Positions 52,341 through 61,248 of a stretch of 62,625 nt of DNA are shown here, one piece after another. The DNA comes from Bacteroidia bacterium (GTDB lineage: Bacteria > Bacteroidota > Bacteroidia > Bacteroidales > VadinHA17): assembly GCA_026391215.1 (NCBI GenBank), contig JAPLDX010000056.1, positions 108,827 to 171,451 on the forward strand, read 5' to 3'. The position numbers and the translations under genes are program-made. Position 1 is the first letter of the stretch. Each line of letters opens with the position of its first letter. The notes under the pieces were generated by a model. The model worked only from the letters and a program-made list of their open reading frames with translations, was not told the DNA's origin and made no database searches.

Positions 52341-53735
52341 TTATTTCCCTTTAGCTTTCTCCAGGGCGCTCGTGGTGGTATAATATTTTGTGAGCATCCC
52401 GGGAACTTCCCATTCCGGCAGCTTCCCTGCCTTCAGGTATTCAAGAAACCTGGCGGTTACCTGTCCGAAATGCTCTTCATGAGTTGTTCTGTATTTACCA
52501 GGAATAATAATTTTAAGTACATTATTAACCAGCTCTGCCTGAAGAGTGTCATATGGAAGTGTTCCCAGAACAGCTTTCAACTTTGATGTGAAATCGTTCA
52601 TATCTGTTCCCTTTATCTTCTCCACATATAGTGTGGGAAGGTAGCCTTCCTCAGCGCCCTGTCTGATCACAAGATCACAGCCGGTGCCGTGCATGACCGA
52701 ATAATGAGTATCACCTCCTCCCGGAGGGGCTTGATAATTCCAGGTGACGGATACTTTGGCCCAGATGCCTTTAAGCTGGTAGATCATTTCACCATTTGAA
52801 AAAACATACAACTTTCCATTCTTTACGTCCTTCTGAAGATATTCCGGAAATTCATCAAGACCGGTCACTTCTTTAAACTGCTTCTTTGAAATGACTGTCG
52901 GCCATCGTTTTGCATCCGTCATAACTACATCGTCAGGATCAAGTATCTGTTCCGGGAAGCATTCCCATTGAATAAGATCGACCAGGTGAGTTGTAACATC
53001 GACTATGCCCTCGCCCTGCTGTTCAACATCAAAGAACCATGCCGGACGAAGCAAGGAAGTACCGGAGACGATCTTTGAAAAATGGTGCACACTGATTTTT
53101 GATACTGCCGGATCTTCCCTGGTGCCGGGTATCAGCTTGCCAAAGATTTCTTCATTCATGGATAAAAGCTTTTGAAGTATAGTCGTCACCTCATATCTTT
53201 CCGTCATGATATCATAAAGGAGTACCCCTTTATCCTCTGCCATTATAAATGCCTGCTCCAGCTTTAGAAAAGCTTCCGGAGAGATGATCATCGGCTTATC
53301 GGCCAGCACATTAAGTCCGGCATTCAGGGATTTCAAAATGTATTCATCTTTTCTCCTGTTATTCCCTGATATTACGACAACATTCCCGGGTTTTTCCTCG
53401 AGCATTCTTTCCAGGAAATCCGGTCCTGTATAAATAATCTCCTTCCAGGCAGTCGGATCAACCGTACGGGTATTGTAAGATTTGATCCTTTCAATATGTT
53501 GCAGGTAATCAGGACCTTCCGGAGCATACACATGTACTTCCGGAGAAACCTGATCGTACATTATTTTCTGGACCAGGGCAGCATGGAAATGACCCGGGTC
53601 GACAGTCATCAGATGAACCGGATAACTCTTTTCCATAGAATCCTGTGATTTGCCGTCAGATTGCTTTTTTGATTTTCCTGACCCGCATGAGGTCAGGATA
53701 AGTACCGGGAGAATTAATAAAAGGGCGTTCTTCAT
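52341..53735 (-). CDS. Gfo/Idh/MocA-like oxidoreductase lipoprotein
   Basis: A 464-residue lipoprotein (signal MKNALLLILPVLILTSC, Cys17) followed by a low-complexity Ser/Lys linker. The oxidoreductase-like Rossmann region has HLMTVDPGHFHAALVQ, VVVISGNNRRKDEYI and LNVLADKPMII, which holds the conserved EKP-like Lys-Pro. A large C-terminal domain of the putative-oxidoreductase-C type follows (WFFDVEQQGEGIVDVTTHLV). Such proteins act on sugars in the envelope of Bacteroidota; substrate and need for NAD are unknown. It lies 11 bases downstream of the UROD-like gene. Confidence 0.82.
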   Translation of the reverse strand: MKNALLLILPVLILTSCGSGKSKKQSDGKSQDSMEKSYPVHLMTVDPGHFHAALVQKIMYDQVSPEVHVYAPEGPDYLQHIERIKSYNTRTVDPTAWKEIIYTGPDFLERMLEEKPGNVVVISGNNRRKDEYILKSLNAGLNVLADKPMIISPEAFLKLEQAFIMAEDKGVLLYDIMTERYEVTTILQKLLSMNEEIFGKLIPGTREDPAVSKISVHHFSKIVSGTSLLRPAWFFDVEQQGEGIVDVTTHLVDLIQWECFPEQILDPDDVVMTDAKRWPTVISKKQFKEVTGLDEFPEYLQKDVKNGKLYVFSNGEMIYQLKGIWAKVSVTWNYQAPPGGGDTHYSVMHGTGCDLVIRQGAEEGYLPTLYVEKIKGTDMNDFTSKLKAVLGTLPYDTLQAELVNNVLKIIIPGKYRTTHEEHFGQVTARFLEYLKAGKLPEWEVPGMLTKYYTTTSALEKAKGK

Positions 53736-53746
53736 TATCAGATACT

Positions 53747-54781
53747 TTATGAATACTTTTTTACTGCCCTGATAAAGGAGTTGATATTTGCATCTCTTAC
53801 ATCAGGAGACATTCCACCACCTGCCGACCAGATGATCCTGTCATGGTTACTGATCTCACCTACGGCTTTCTTAATTGCCTCTTCAACCTGTCTGGGTGTC
53901 CCGGCTGCCATCACATCTCTCGGAGGAATATTTCCAACCAGCACGACCTCAGAACCTGCAAGCTCCCTGATCTGTCCCATGGAATGATTATAAGAGAAAT
54001 TGAACATATTCACTCCCATTTCCTTAAGGTTCCTGGCTGTTATCAGGCCATCAGCATCATTATGCAGGAAACGTACTTTTGCACCTGTGACTTCATATAT
54101 CTTTTTGAAATAAGGTATCACAAATTCCTTAAATTCAGTTTCGCCTACAAATCCAATAATATCGTCAAGTATCAATACCCCGTCAATTGACGGGAAGCAT
54201 TCTCTCTGCCATTTGAGCCAGTCGCAGATAAAATCAGTGACTTTTTTCAGAATTCTGTGTGAACCCTCCGGGTCGAGTGCAAGAGCCATCATGAACTCAG
54301 TTGTACCCATAAGAAAACTGGAAATATTAAGAGGCCCCCTTGCAACAGCAAACCTGATCTGATGATCAGCGTCCTTTATTGCTTTTTCATTGTTCTTCAA
54401 CCTGCTTATCATAAAGGGCAGCAGTCCGTCGGTCCTGACATTTGGTTGTGGCAGCGAATCGGCACCCCCGGTACCTGAAAGAATTCTTTCGGCATGAGGA
54501 AGGTTTTCCTCAAGGAAGATCATCCTTGATCCGAATGCAGAAGGCTCAGTACACATACCATATTCTGACCAGAAACCCGGCATGAACCATACTTCAGGAA
54601 AAGAGTTGACTGCTTTCAGATTTGATTTCAGCCAGAGTTCATCCGAGGAATAGTAATCAATTATGGAAATTCCATACCAGCCCGGTATCCAGGGACTGTC
54701 AATAATAAATCCTGTTGGCTGATAATTTAATTTCTTTCCATCAATCAGCCTGATCAGGTCATCCCATGAAGAGTTGCGCAT
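53747..54781 (-). CDS. Uroporphyrinogen decarboxylase-family protein (not HemE)
   Basis: A 344-residue TIM-barrel protein of the UROD/corrinoid methyltransferase superfamily. Recognisable pieces are LILDDIIGFVGETEFKEFV, KVRFLHNDADG, GVNMFNFSYNH and EVVLVGNIPPRDVM. It lacks the N-terminal RPPVWxMRQAGR signature of true HemE, so it is more likely a methyltransferase-like or sugar-catabolism-linked paralogue. Pairing with a lipoprotein oxidoreductase supports the latter. There is no signal peptide. Confidence 0.8.
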   Translation of the reverse strand: MRNSSWDDLIRLIDGKKLNYQPTGFIIDSPWIPGWYGISIIDYYSSDELWLKSNLKAVNSFPEVWFMPGFWSEYGMCTEPSAFGSRMIFLEENLPHAERILSGTGGADSLPQPNVRTDGLLPFMISRLKNNEKAIKDADHQIRFAVARGPLNISSFLMGTTEFMMALALDPEGSHRILKKVTDFICDWLKWQRECFPSIDGVLILDDIIGFVGETEFKEFVIPYFKKIYEVTGAKVRFLHNDADGLITARNLKEMGVNMFNFSYNHSMGQIRELAGSEVVLVGNIPPRDVMAAGTPRQVEEAIKKAVGEISNHDRIIWSAGGGMSPDVRDANINSFIRAVKKYS

Positions 54782-54878
54782 AGTAAAAACAATAAATATA
54801 TGTCAGAAAAATATAAACGAATAAATTTGACAGTTAATTTATTCAAAAAAAATTAATTACGCCTTATTTTCTCCGGTT

Positions 54879-57764
54879 TTATGATTTTAATGTATCCATC
54901 CTGTATGAATCTATAGGATCACAGGTACATACAAGATTGCGATCACCATACCCGTCATCGATACGGCCGACTGTTGGCCAGAATTTGTTCTCAATGATCC
55001 ATTTAACAGGGAATGCAGCTTTCTGACGGTCATATTTATGGTTCCATTCAATAGCAGTTACAACCCTGACGGTATGGGGAGCATTATGAAGCACATTATC
55101 TTCTCTGTCAGCAATACCATCTTTTATCTCCTGTATCTCATGAAAAATGGATTTCATAGCTGCTATGAATTTATCCAGCTCCTGAAGTGATTCAGATTCA
55201 GTTGGTTCCACCATCAATGTCCCGTGCACAGGAAATGACAGCGTTGGTGCATGGAAGCCGTAATCCATCAGCCTCTTGGCAATATCGGATTCTGTGATCC
55301 CAACCTCTGCTTTAAAATTCCTGCAATCAAGGATCATTTCATGAGCGACAAATCCTGTCGTTCCTGTATAAAGAGTTTTATACCAGTCTTTCAGTGAAGC
55401 GGCGATATAATTTGCATTCAAAATAGCAATTTTTGTTGCTTCTGTAAGACCGTCCGGTCCCATCATCAGAACATAGGCGTGAGATATGGTGAGTACATGA
55501 GCGCTCCCGAAAGGAGCTGCTGCAACAGCTGTAGTACCATGACTTCCGCCTGTATTTACATGCGGGTGCGATGGCAGGAATTCAGCCAGCCTGTCATTGG
55601 TAAGGATCGGTCCCATTCCCGGTCCACCGCCTCCATGAGGTATTGCAAAGGTCTTGTGAAGGTTAAGATGACACACATCGGCCCCTATAAATCCGGGACT
55701 GGTAAGCCCTACCTGGGCATTCATGTTTGCACCATCCATATATACAAGGCCGCCGCATGCATGTACAATCTCAGATATTTCAGTCACTGCTTCTTCAAAA
55801 ACACCATGTGTTGAAGGATAGGTTATCATTAAGGCAGCCAGCTTTTCCTTATTCTCTTCAGCCTTTTTCTTCAGATCACCAACGTTAATATTCCCCTTTT
55901 CATCGCATTCAACAACAACAACCTGCATACCTGCCATCACTGCGCTTGCCGGGTTTGTACCATGGGCCGAGGAAGGAATAAGTACAACGTTCCTTTGAGC
56001 TTCACCCCTGCTGTGATGATATTCCCTTATCACCATAAGTCCGGCATACTCACCGGCAGCCCCTGAATTTGGCTGAAATGAAACTGCTGAAAAACCTGTT
56101 ATTTCCTTTAACGCCTCACCCAGCTCATCCATCAGCTGATAATATCCCTGAGCCTGATCTTTCGGAACAAACGGGTGGATATTGGCAAATTCCGGCCAGC
56201 TCATTGCAAACATTGAGGTTGCAGGATTCAGCTTCATTGTACATGAGCCAAGAGATATCATGCTGTGAGTCAGAGATATATCTTTTCTCTCCAGCATTTT
56301 TATATACCGCATCATTTCTGTTTCGCTGTGATACCGGTTAAAAGTTGAGGCTTTAAGAAATTGTGAATTTCTCAGGAATTTTTCATCAATGCATTTACAG
56401 TCATAATAGGAATTTACAGGTTTAAATTCTTTACCTGCTGCCTTTGCAAAGACCTCAATAATATTGCTGATCTCAGCGAAAGAAGTTATCTCATCGGTGC
56501 TGATGCTGACAGAATTCTCATCAGGGTAAAAGAAGTTCATACCTGCAGCTTCTGAAAGTTTTTTAATCTCTTTGGAGGATTTGTCCTCCGGTAATTGAAC
56601 TTTGATTGTGTCAAAAAAACCTTTATTTATCTGATTATACCCGAGTTTTTTAAGTGAATGGCATAATGTACAGGCTGATTTATGGATATGTGTTGCAATT
56701 TTTTTCAACCCTTCCGGACCATGGTACAAGGCATACATACTACTCATGGTTGCAAGGAGTGCCTGTGCCGTGCAGATATTTGATGTAGCCCTCTCCCTTT
56801 TGATATGCTGCTCTCTTGTCTGAAGCGCCATTCTTAATGCAGCATTTCCCTGTGCATCAACTGACACTCCGATGATCCGTCCCGGCATGCTTCGTTTCAG
56901 CTCATCTCTTGTTGCAAAGTAGCCTGCATGAGGCCCTCCGAAGCTCATTGGCAGTCCAAACCGCTGGTTTGAGCCGACAACGATATCTGCGCCCCATTCT
57001 CCGGGAGGAGTAAGTATCACCAGGCTCATCAGGTCAGCTGCCACGCCCACCAGGGCTCCCGCAGCATGAGCCTTTCCGGTAAACTCCTGATAATCCTTTA
57101 TTTGTCCCGATGCAGCCGGATATTGAACAAAGCCTCCAAAAACCATTTCATTGAACACAGCTTCATTATATTTGCCAATAATGAGCTCAATGCCCAGCGG
57201 CTTTGATCTTGTCTTGATCACGTCCAGAGTCTGAAGGAAAACATCCTCATCAACAAAGAATTTATTTGCCCCGGTTTTTACTGCTGCCCGCGACCGTGCG
57301 TTAAACATCATGATCATTGCCTCTGCGGCTGCCGTCGCTTCGTCGAGCAATGAAGCATTTGCTATCTGCATACCGGTAATTTCAATCACCATTGTCTGAT
57401 AATTCAGGAGAGCTTCAAGCCTCCCTTGCGAAACTTCAGCCTGGTAAGGAGTATAGGATGTGTACCATGCAGGATTCTCAAGGACATTCCTGATAACAAC
57501 TGATAACTGTGCCACACCGTAATAACCCTGGCCTATAAATGAGCGGAACATTTTATTCCTGGCGCCAAGAGCCCTGATATGTTTAAGATATTCATATTCG
57601 CTCATGGCCTCTGGCAGCTTCAGGGGTTTCTTAAGCCTTATCTTCTGAGGGATTGTCTTGTCAATCAGCTGATCGAGGGAATCTACTCCGATAACCTTTA
57701 TCATCTGAGGTAATTCATGGTCGCGCGGACCGTTATGACGGGTAACAAATTTATCTGATGCCAT
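54879..57764 (-). CDS. gcvP: Glycine dehydrogenase (decarboxylating), P-protein
   Basis: PLP enzyme of the glycine cleavage system; it decarboxylates glycine and passes the aminomethyl group to H-protein. The 961-residue single chain joins both halves. The N-terminal part has FIGQGYYG and YTPYQAEVSQGRLEALLNYQ. The C-terminal part has the PLP lysine in LNLHKTFAIPHGGGGPG and SHGTTAVAAAPFGSA. No gcvT, gcvH or glycine riboswitch is next to it. The E3 partner LpdA is at 9.1-10.5 kb. It follows the MBL hydrolase gene with a 29-base gap. Confidence 0.97.
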   Translation of the reverse strand: MASDKFVTRHNGPRDHELPQMIKVIGVDSLDQLIDKTIPQKIRLKKPLKLPEAMSEYEYLKHIRALGARNKMFRSFIGQGYYGVAQLSVVIRNVLENPAWYTSYTPYQAEVSQGRLEALLNYQTMVIEITGMQIANASLLDEATAAAEAMIMMFNARSRAAVKTGANKFFVDEDVFLQTLDVIKTRSKPLGIELIIGKYNEAVFNEMVFGGFVQYPAASGQIKDYQEFTGKAHAAGALVGVAADLMSLVILTPPGEWGADIVVGSNQRFGLPMSFGGPHAGYFATRDELKRSMPGRIIGVSVDAQGNAALRMALQTREQHIKRERATSNICTAQALLATMSSMYALYHGPEGLKKIATHIHKSACTLCHSLKKLGYNQINKGFFDTIKVQLPEDKSSKEIKKLSEAAGMNFFYPDENSVSISTDEITSFAEISNIIEVFAKAAGKEFKPVNSYYDCKCIDEKFLRNSQFLKASTFNRYHSETEMMRYIKMLERKDISLTHSMISLGSCTMKLNPATSMFAMSWPEFANIHPFVPKDQAQGYYQLMDELGEALKEITGFSAVSFQPNSGAAGEYAGLMVIREYHHSRGEAQRNVVLIPSSAHGTNPASAVMAGMQVVVVECDEKGNINVGDLKKKAEENKEKLAALMITYPSTHGVFEEAVTEISEIVHACGGLVYMDGANMNAQVGLTSPGFIGADVCHLNLHKTFAIPHGGGGPGMGPILTNDRLAEFLPSHPHVNTGGSHGTTAVAAAPFGSAHVLTISHAYVLMMGPDGLTEATKIAILNANYIAASLKDWYKTLYTGTTGFVAHEMILDCRNFKAEVGITESDIAKRLMDYGFHAPTLSFPVHGTLMVEPTESESLQELDKFIAAMKSIFHEIQEIKDGIADREDNVLHNAPHTVRVVTAIEWNHKYDRQKAAFPVKWIIENKFWPTVGRIDDGYGDRNLVCTCDPIDSYRMDTLKS

Positions 57765-57793
57765 ATATTAAGTTTTTCATTGTTATGATATTA

Positions 57794-58432
57794 TCATTTT
57801 CTGAAATAAGGATTGCTTTTCATTTCCATTCCAATAGTGGTCGCCTCTCCGTGACCCGGATAAACAACAGTTTCAGGAGGAAGAACAAATAATTTGCTTT
57901 GAATGCTGTCAATAAGCATACTGTGATCTCCTCCCGGAATGTCTGTTTTCCCTATGCTGCCTGAGAAAAGAGCATCACCCGTAAAAATGGCTCCATTATT
58001 TTTGCTGTAGAATGCCAGGCTCCCCGGGGCATGACCCGGTATATGCAATGCCACAAGGATTTCTGATCCGAATGATACCGTTTGTCCGTCAGTTATAAAT
58101 CCTGCCGGTTCAGGCGGACTATCCATTGTCAGGCCAAAGAACTGAGAATACAGTACTGCATTGGTCCTGTTCATTTTTTCTTCTGAGTGGCAGTAAGCGC
58201 CAAGATTATATTTTTTAAGGAACATTCCGTTGCCGAAAATGTGATCGAGATGACAATGAGTATTCAGAAGCAGTACCGGCTCAAGCTTCTTCCCCATAAT
58301 AAAATCCGTGAGTATTTTAAATTCATTTTCATCATAGCAGCCGCAATCGATCACTGCACATTTACCTGATTGATCTGCAAGTATATATGTATTAACCTTA
58401 ATGGGTGAAAAGACAATCTTATGAATTTCCAT
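57794..58432 (-). CDS. MBL-fold metallo-hydrolase (glyoxalase II-like)
   Basis: A 212-residue metallo-beta-lactamase-fold protein. The metal-binding motif is THCHLDHIFG, followed by His in HIPGHAPGSLAF, Asp in FTGDALFSGSIGKTD and a late His in VYPGHGEATT. The short form without the C-terminal helical domain suggests a general thioester or hydroxyacylglutathione-type hydrolase. Substrate unknown. It lies 8 bases downstream of pcm and 29 upstream of gcvP, so all three may be cotranscribed. Confidence 0.9.
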   Translation of the reverse strand: MEIHKIVFSPIKVNTYILADQSGKCAVIDCGCYDENEFKILTDFIMGKKLEPVLLLNTHCHLDHIFGNGMFLKKYNLGAYCHSEEKMNRTNAVLYSQFFGLTMDSPPEPAGFITDGQTVSFGSEILVALHIPGHAPGSLAFYSKNNGAIFTGDALFSGSIGKTDIPGGDHSMLIDSIQSKLFVLPPETVVYPGHGEATTIGMEMKSNPYFRK

Positions 58433-58440
58433 GAAACATT

Positions 58441-59121
58441 TTATTTGTTGACTGTTCCCCTGAGCATTGGTACAAAAACAAAGTATCCATGAGATGAATA
58501 ATCAAAGTCATTTTCTCCTTTTCTCTGCACAACTGTCATTACCTGCGCACCTCCTTCGTCTACCGGGACGACGAGCCGTCCTCCTGTCTTAAGCTGTTTA
58601 AGAAGGACACCCGGGATTTCCGAAGCGGCTGCTGTAATTATGATCCCGTCAAATGGCCCGTAATGAGGCTTCCCTTCATAACCGTCGTCATAAAAAAAAT
58701 CAGCAGCATACCCCAGGGATGCCAATGTCACCTGCGCTTTAAGATACAGTTCTCTGAACCGTTCTATTGTATAAACCCTGGCACCCATTTCGGCAAGTAT
58801 AGCTGCCTGGTAGCCAGATCCGGTTCCTATTTCAAGTATCTTATCCCTTCTTTTTACCTTCAGTAAGGCGGTCATGACCGCGACAGTATAAGGTTGAGAG
58901 ATAGTCTGTCCTGATGTGATAGGAAATGCCTTGTCGATATAGGCATGATTCAGAAATGCAGGATCCATGAAAACATGCCTCGGAACCGTCCCGATGGCTC
59001 TCAGCACCTCTTCATCGCTAATGCCTTTCTTCCTGAGATCATCGACCAGCTTTTTTCTTTTGCCCCTGGCTTCAAAAGAGTCTCCTGTGAGGTCATTTTT
59101 CATATTCTTTGTAAAAGACAA
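58441..59121 (-). CDS. pcm: Protein-L-isoaspartate O-methyltransferase
   Basis: Repairs isoaspartyl residues by SAM-dependent methylation. The 226-residue protein has the family segments VPRHVFMDPAFLNHAYID, ITSGQTISQPYTVAVM and the SAM loop ILEIGTGSGYQAAILAEMG. GRLVVPVDEGGAQVM lies near the C terminus. The N-terminal 25 residues are charged and variable. It starts 15 bases after the thpR stop on the same strand. Confidence 0.94.
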   Translation of the reverse strand: MSFTKNMKNDLTGDSFEARGKRKKLVDDLRKKGISDEEVLRAIGTVPRHVFMDPAFLNHAYIDKAFPITSGQTISQPYTVAVMTALLKVKRRDKILEIGTGSGYQAAILAEMGARVYTIERFRELYLKAQVTLASLGYAADFFYDDGYEGKPHYGPFDGIIITAAASEIPGVLLKQLKTGGRLVVPVDEGGAQVMTVVQRKGENDFDYSSHGYFVFVPMLRGTVNK

Positions 59122-59136
59122 AAATATGAAAATAGT

Positions 59137-59706
59137 TCAACCGGATACAGAAATCAAGTCATACGTTGATAAAATTTTATAAACGGGACCAGTCTGTTTG
59201 AGGATACTCTCATAAAGGATCACTTCTTTCACAGGAACTTTTTGAAAATCAGTTTTGCTGTATTTTTCAAGAGCAATCTTCAGCATATCCGGATCCTTCA
59301 CAAATTTAATGCGTCCGAGAGTGAGGTGAGGTTTGAAAGGACGATCTTCAATTTTGAATCCTGCATCCTTCAATCGTTTCATTATGAGATCATTAAGCCG
59401 GGCCAGATTTTCAGAATCCTCTATTCCTGTCCATATTACCCGCGGATCCCGGAAATTTTTAAAAACACCCGTTCCGGACAATCTGAAACTGAACTCGCCA
59501 AAACCTGAACAGCTCTGACTGACTGCAATGCCTGCCGCTTTTATTCTCTCATCATCTGTATCCCCAAGGAAGGCCAGAGTAAGATGCATGTTGGAAGGAT
59601 CAACCCATGTAATTCTATCATTAGCAAGATTGGATCTGAGTGAGGAGATCATTCTGATCAGAACAGCATCCGGTTCAATTTTTACAGCTATAAATATTCT
59701 TTTCAT
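59137..59706 (-). CDS. thpR: RNA 2',3'-cyclic phosphodiesterase ThpR
   Basis: A 2H-phosphoesterase of 189 residues (LigT family). The two catalytic HxTx motifs are HLTLAFLGD (about residue 42) and HLTLGRIKF (about 128). The N terminus KRIFIAVKIEP and the C-terminal EVILYESIL are typical. Known members hydrolyse RNA 2',3'-cyclic phosphates and can ligate tRNA halves in vitro. It lies in the DUF4294-thpR-pcm-MBL-gcvP series. Confidence 0.93.
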   Translation of the reverse strand: MKRIFIAVKIEPDAVLIRMISSLRSNLANDRITWVDPSNMHLTLAFLGDTDDERIKAAGIAVSQSCSGFGEFSFRLSGTGVFKNFRDPRVIWTGIEDSENLARLNDLIMKRLKDAGFKIEDRPFKPHLTLGRIKFVKDPDMLKIALEKYSKTDFQKVPVKEVILYESILKQTGPVYKILSTYDLISVSG

Positions 59707-59730
59707 TGTTTGATCAGATATATCAGTGGA

Positions 59731-60354
59731 TCAAAGCAAGCCGGCCTGAATATCCTGGATAATAAGTTCAATCAGTATATCTTCTCCATAAGGATCGTAC
59801 TCCGACTTAAGGTTAGTTCCAAAAATCTTAGCTATCCCCTGCCAGAAGGCAGCATTGATCCCGCCGCGGTACTGGCGTATCAGATCATACGAAGTATTAT
59901 ATGTCTCCCTGTAAATAAGCTTAAGAAGCAACTTACCCTGGGTAATTGTCATATCTCTTACATCGTCCTCATATTCGCCGAAAACATCCTTCTCCACACT
60001 CCTTAAATACATTCTCCGCTCCTTATCATCATTTATTCTTGCAAGCTCAGCATTCACTTTCGATAGCCTTTCCCTGACAATCATGGCATATGGATAAACC
60101 TTTTTCAGGTTATAAATAAGCCTCTGGTATTTTTTGAATTGTGATTGTTCCCTCCTGGCACTGCCTTTCAGACGTCCGACAACTGCAACTTCCTTGATTT
60201 CAATTTCTGGAAGAGTTTCTCCATTTCTCTCTACTTTCTGCAACAGGTAGATTCGGTCAGGGATTGAGTCATTTCTGAGCTTCGCTGTATCAACCTGTCC
60301 AGATAAACTGATTGAAATAAAGAACATGAGAAGTATTGCAGTGCTTTTTTTCAC
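59731..60354 (-). CDS. DUF4294 exported protein
   Basis: A 207-residue protein with a signal peptide (MKKSTAILLMFFISISLSGQ) and a DUF4294 domain covering most of the rest: EIKEVAVVGRLKGS, FKKYQRLIYNLKKVYPYA, TITQGKLLLKLIYRET and AAFWQGIAKIFG. DUF4294 is a Bacteroidota family of unknown function, rich in basic and aromatic residues. A good two-box promoter precedes it, so it probably heads the transcript that continues into thpR and pcm. Confidence 0.88.
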   Translation of the reverse strand: MKKSTAILLMFFISISLSGQVDTAKLRNDSIPDRIYLLQKVERNGETLPEIEIKEVAVVGRLKGSARREQSQFKKYQRLIYNLKKVYPYAMIVRERLSKVNAELARINDDKERRMYLRSVEKDVFGEYEDDVRDMTITQGKLLLKLIYRETYNTSYDLIRQYRGGINAAFWQGIAKIFGTNLKSEYDPYGEDILIELIIQDIQAGLL

Positions 60355-60369
60355 AACAGATTGTTTTTA

Positions 60370-60399
60370 CAAAAGTACCAAATATTAATCCTCATTCAA
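60370..60399 (-). promoter_or_regulatory. Bacteroidota-type promoter TTG-N19-TACTTTTG for the DUF4294 operon
   Basis: On the minus strand, TTG (60397-60399), 19 bases, TACTTTTG (60370-60377), ending 15 bases before the start codon. Both boxes and spacing fit. Confidence 0.6.
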
Positions 60400-60477
60400 T
60401 AACCTTTGACTGTGCCAAAATTGTGCCAGAGATCAATATAAATCCCATCAATCCTTTTATGTTAACCCGGTAAAAGG

Positions 60478-60485
60478 TACATTTG
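60478..60485 (+). promoter_or_regulatory. -7 box TACATTTG upstream of the DUF3267 gene
   Basis: Matches TAnnTTTG, 13 bases before the ATG; TTTT at 60455-60458 lies 19 bases upstream. Confidence 0.5.
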
Positions 60486-60498
60486 GGAAAAATCAGTC

Positions 60499-61119
60499 AT
60501 GGCTCTGAAGGTTGAAGATATTGAGGATCCTTCAAAATACCGGCAGATACTCTCAATCTCATACAATAACCTTATTGACTTTGTTCTTGATTACCTGAGA
60601 CGGAAATCCGGACTTATGATTTTTTTCTGGTCAGTCTGTATAATCTTTTTTGGAATCGCACTTACAATAAGGATAGATATTTTGGGATATTATCCGCTTA
60701 AGAACATTTTATTACATTCAATGCTCGGACTGGTCATTTTCCCGATCCTGATCATACCCTTGCATGAGGTACTGCATATCATTCCGTTTTTCCTCGCCGG
60801 TGCAAAGGATATCAGGGTTGGCATGAATCTTAAGCAATATATTTTCTACGTTACTGCACACAGACATGTCGCAACTTCAGGACAATTCAAGGTTGTTGCA
60901 CTCATCCCTTTCATCCTTGTAACTCTCGTTCTTCTTTTTCTCATATTATTTTTGCCTGGCTTATGGAAATGGAGCTTGTCGGTGCTCCTCTTCGTCCATA
61001 CAACAATGTGTGCCGGTGATTTCGCGCTTCTGAATTTTTACTGGCTGAACAGGAGAAAAAAGATTTACACATGGGATGATGCAGATGAGAAAATGGCTTA
61101 TTTTTATGAAGAAATCTAA
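60499..61119 (+). CDS. DUF3267 putative membrane zinc metalloprotease
   Basis: A 206-residue integral membrane protein. Four hydrophobic segments lie around 42-62, 75-95, 130-158 and 160-180. The HExxH-type motif HEVLH (about residue 89) sits at the end of the second, in the family pattern LIIPLHEVLHIIPFFLAGA. DUF3267 is related to site-2-protease-like membrane zinc peptidases, but activity is not shown for most members. The C-terminal tail is cytoplasmic and charged. It is a single gene, divergent from DUF4294. Confidence 0.87.
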   Translation: MALKVEDIEDPSKYRQILSISYNNLIDFVLDYLRRKSGLMIFFWSVCIIFFGIALTIRIDILGYYPLKNILLHSMLGLVIFPILIIPLHEVLHIIPFFLAGAKDIRVGMNLKQYIFYVTAHRHVATSGQFKVVALIPFILVTLVLLFLILFLPGLWKWSLSVLLFVHTTMCAGDFALLNFYWLNRRKKIYTWDDADEKMAYFYEEI

Positions 61120-61127
61120 GATCAAAA

Positions 61128-61218
61128 TTAACCACGGGGTTTCACAGAGTTAAAACGGAGTTACACGGAATAATTAACAGTGAAACTCACTTTCACCTCC
61201 GTGTTACTCTGTGGTTAA
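61128..61218. repeat. Imperfect palindromic TTAACCAC / ACACGGAG element
   Basis: Left arm TTAACCACGGGGTTTCACAG with ACGGAG and TACACGG units; the right arm, read on the minus strand, is TTAACCACAGAGTAACACGG. The TAATTAACAGTGAAA centre joins them. It lies between the DUF3267 and PHP genes, both on the plus strand, and ends about 30 bases before the next start codon. Confidence 0.72.
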
Positions 61219-61248
61219 GAATAAAAAGTTTAAATAATACCTTCAATA

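Noticed and set aside
53747..54781. hemE, uroporphyrinogen decarboxylase of haem synthesis
   Set aside because: The N-terminal HemE signature is absent and the context is not haem-related.
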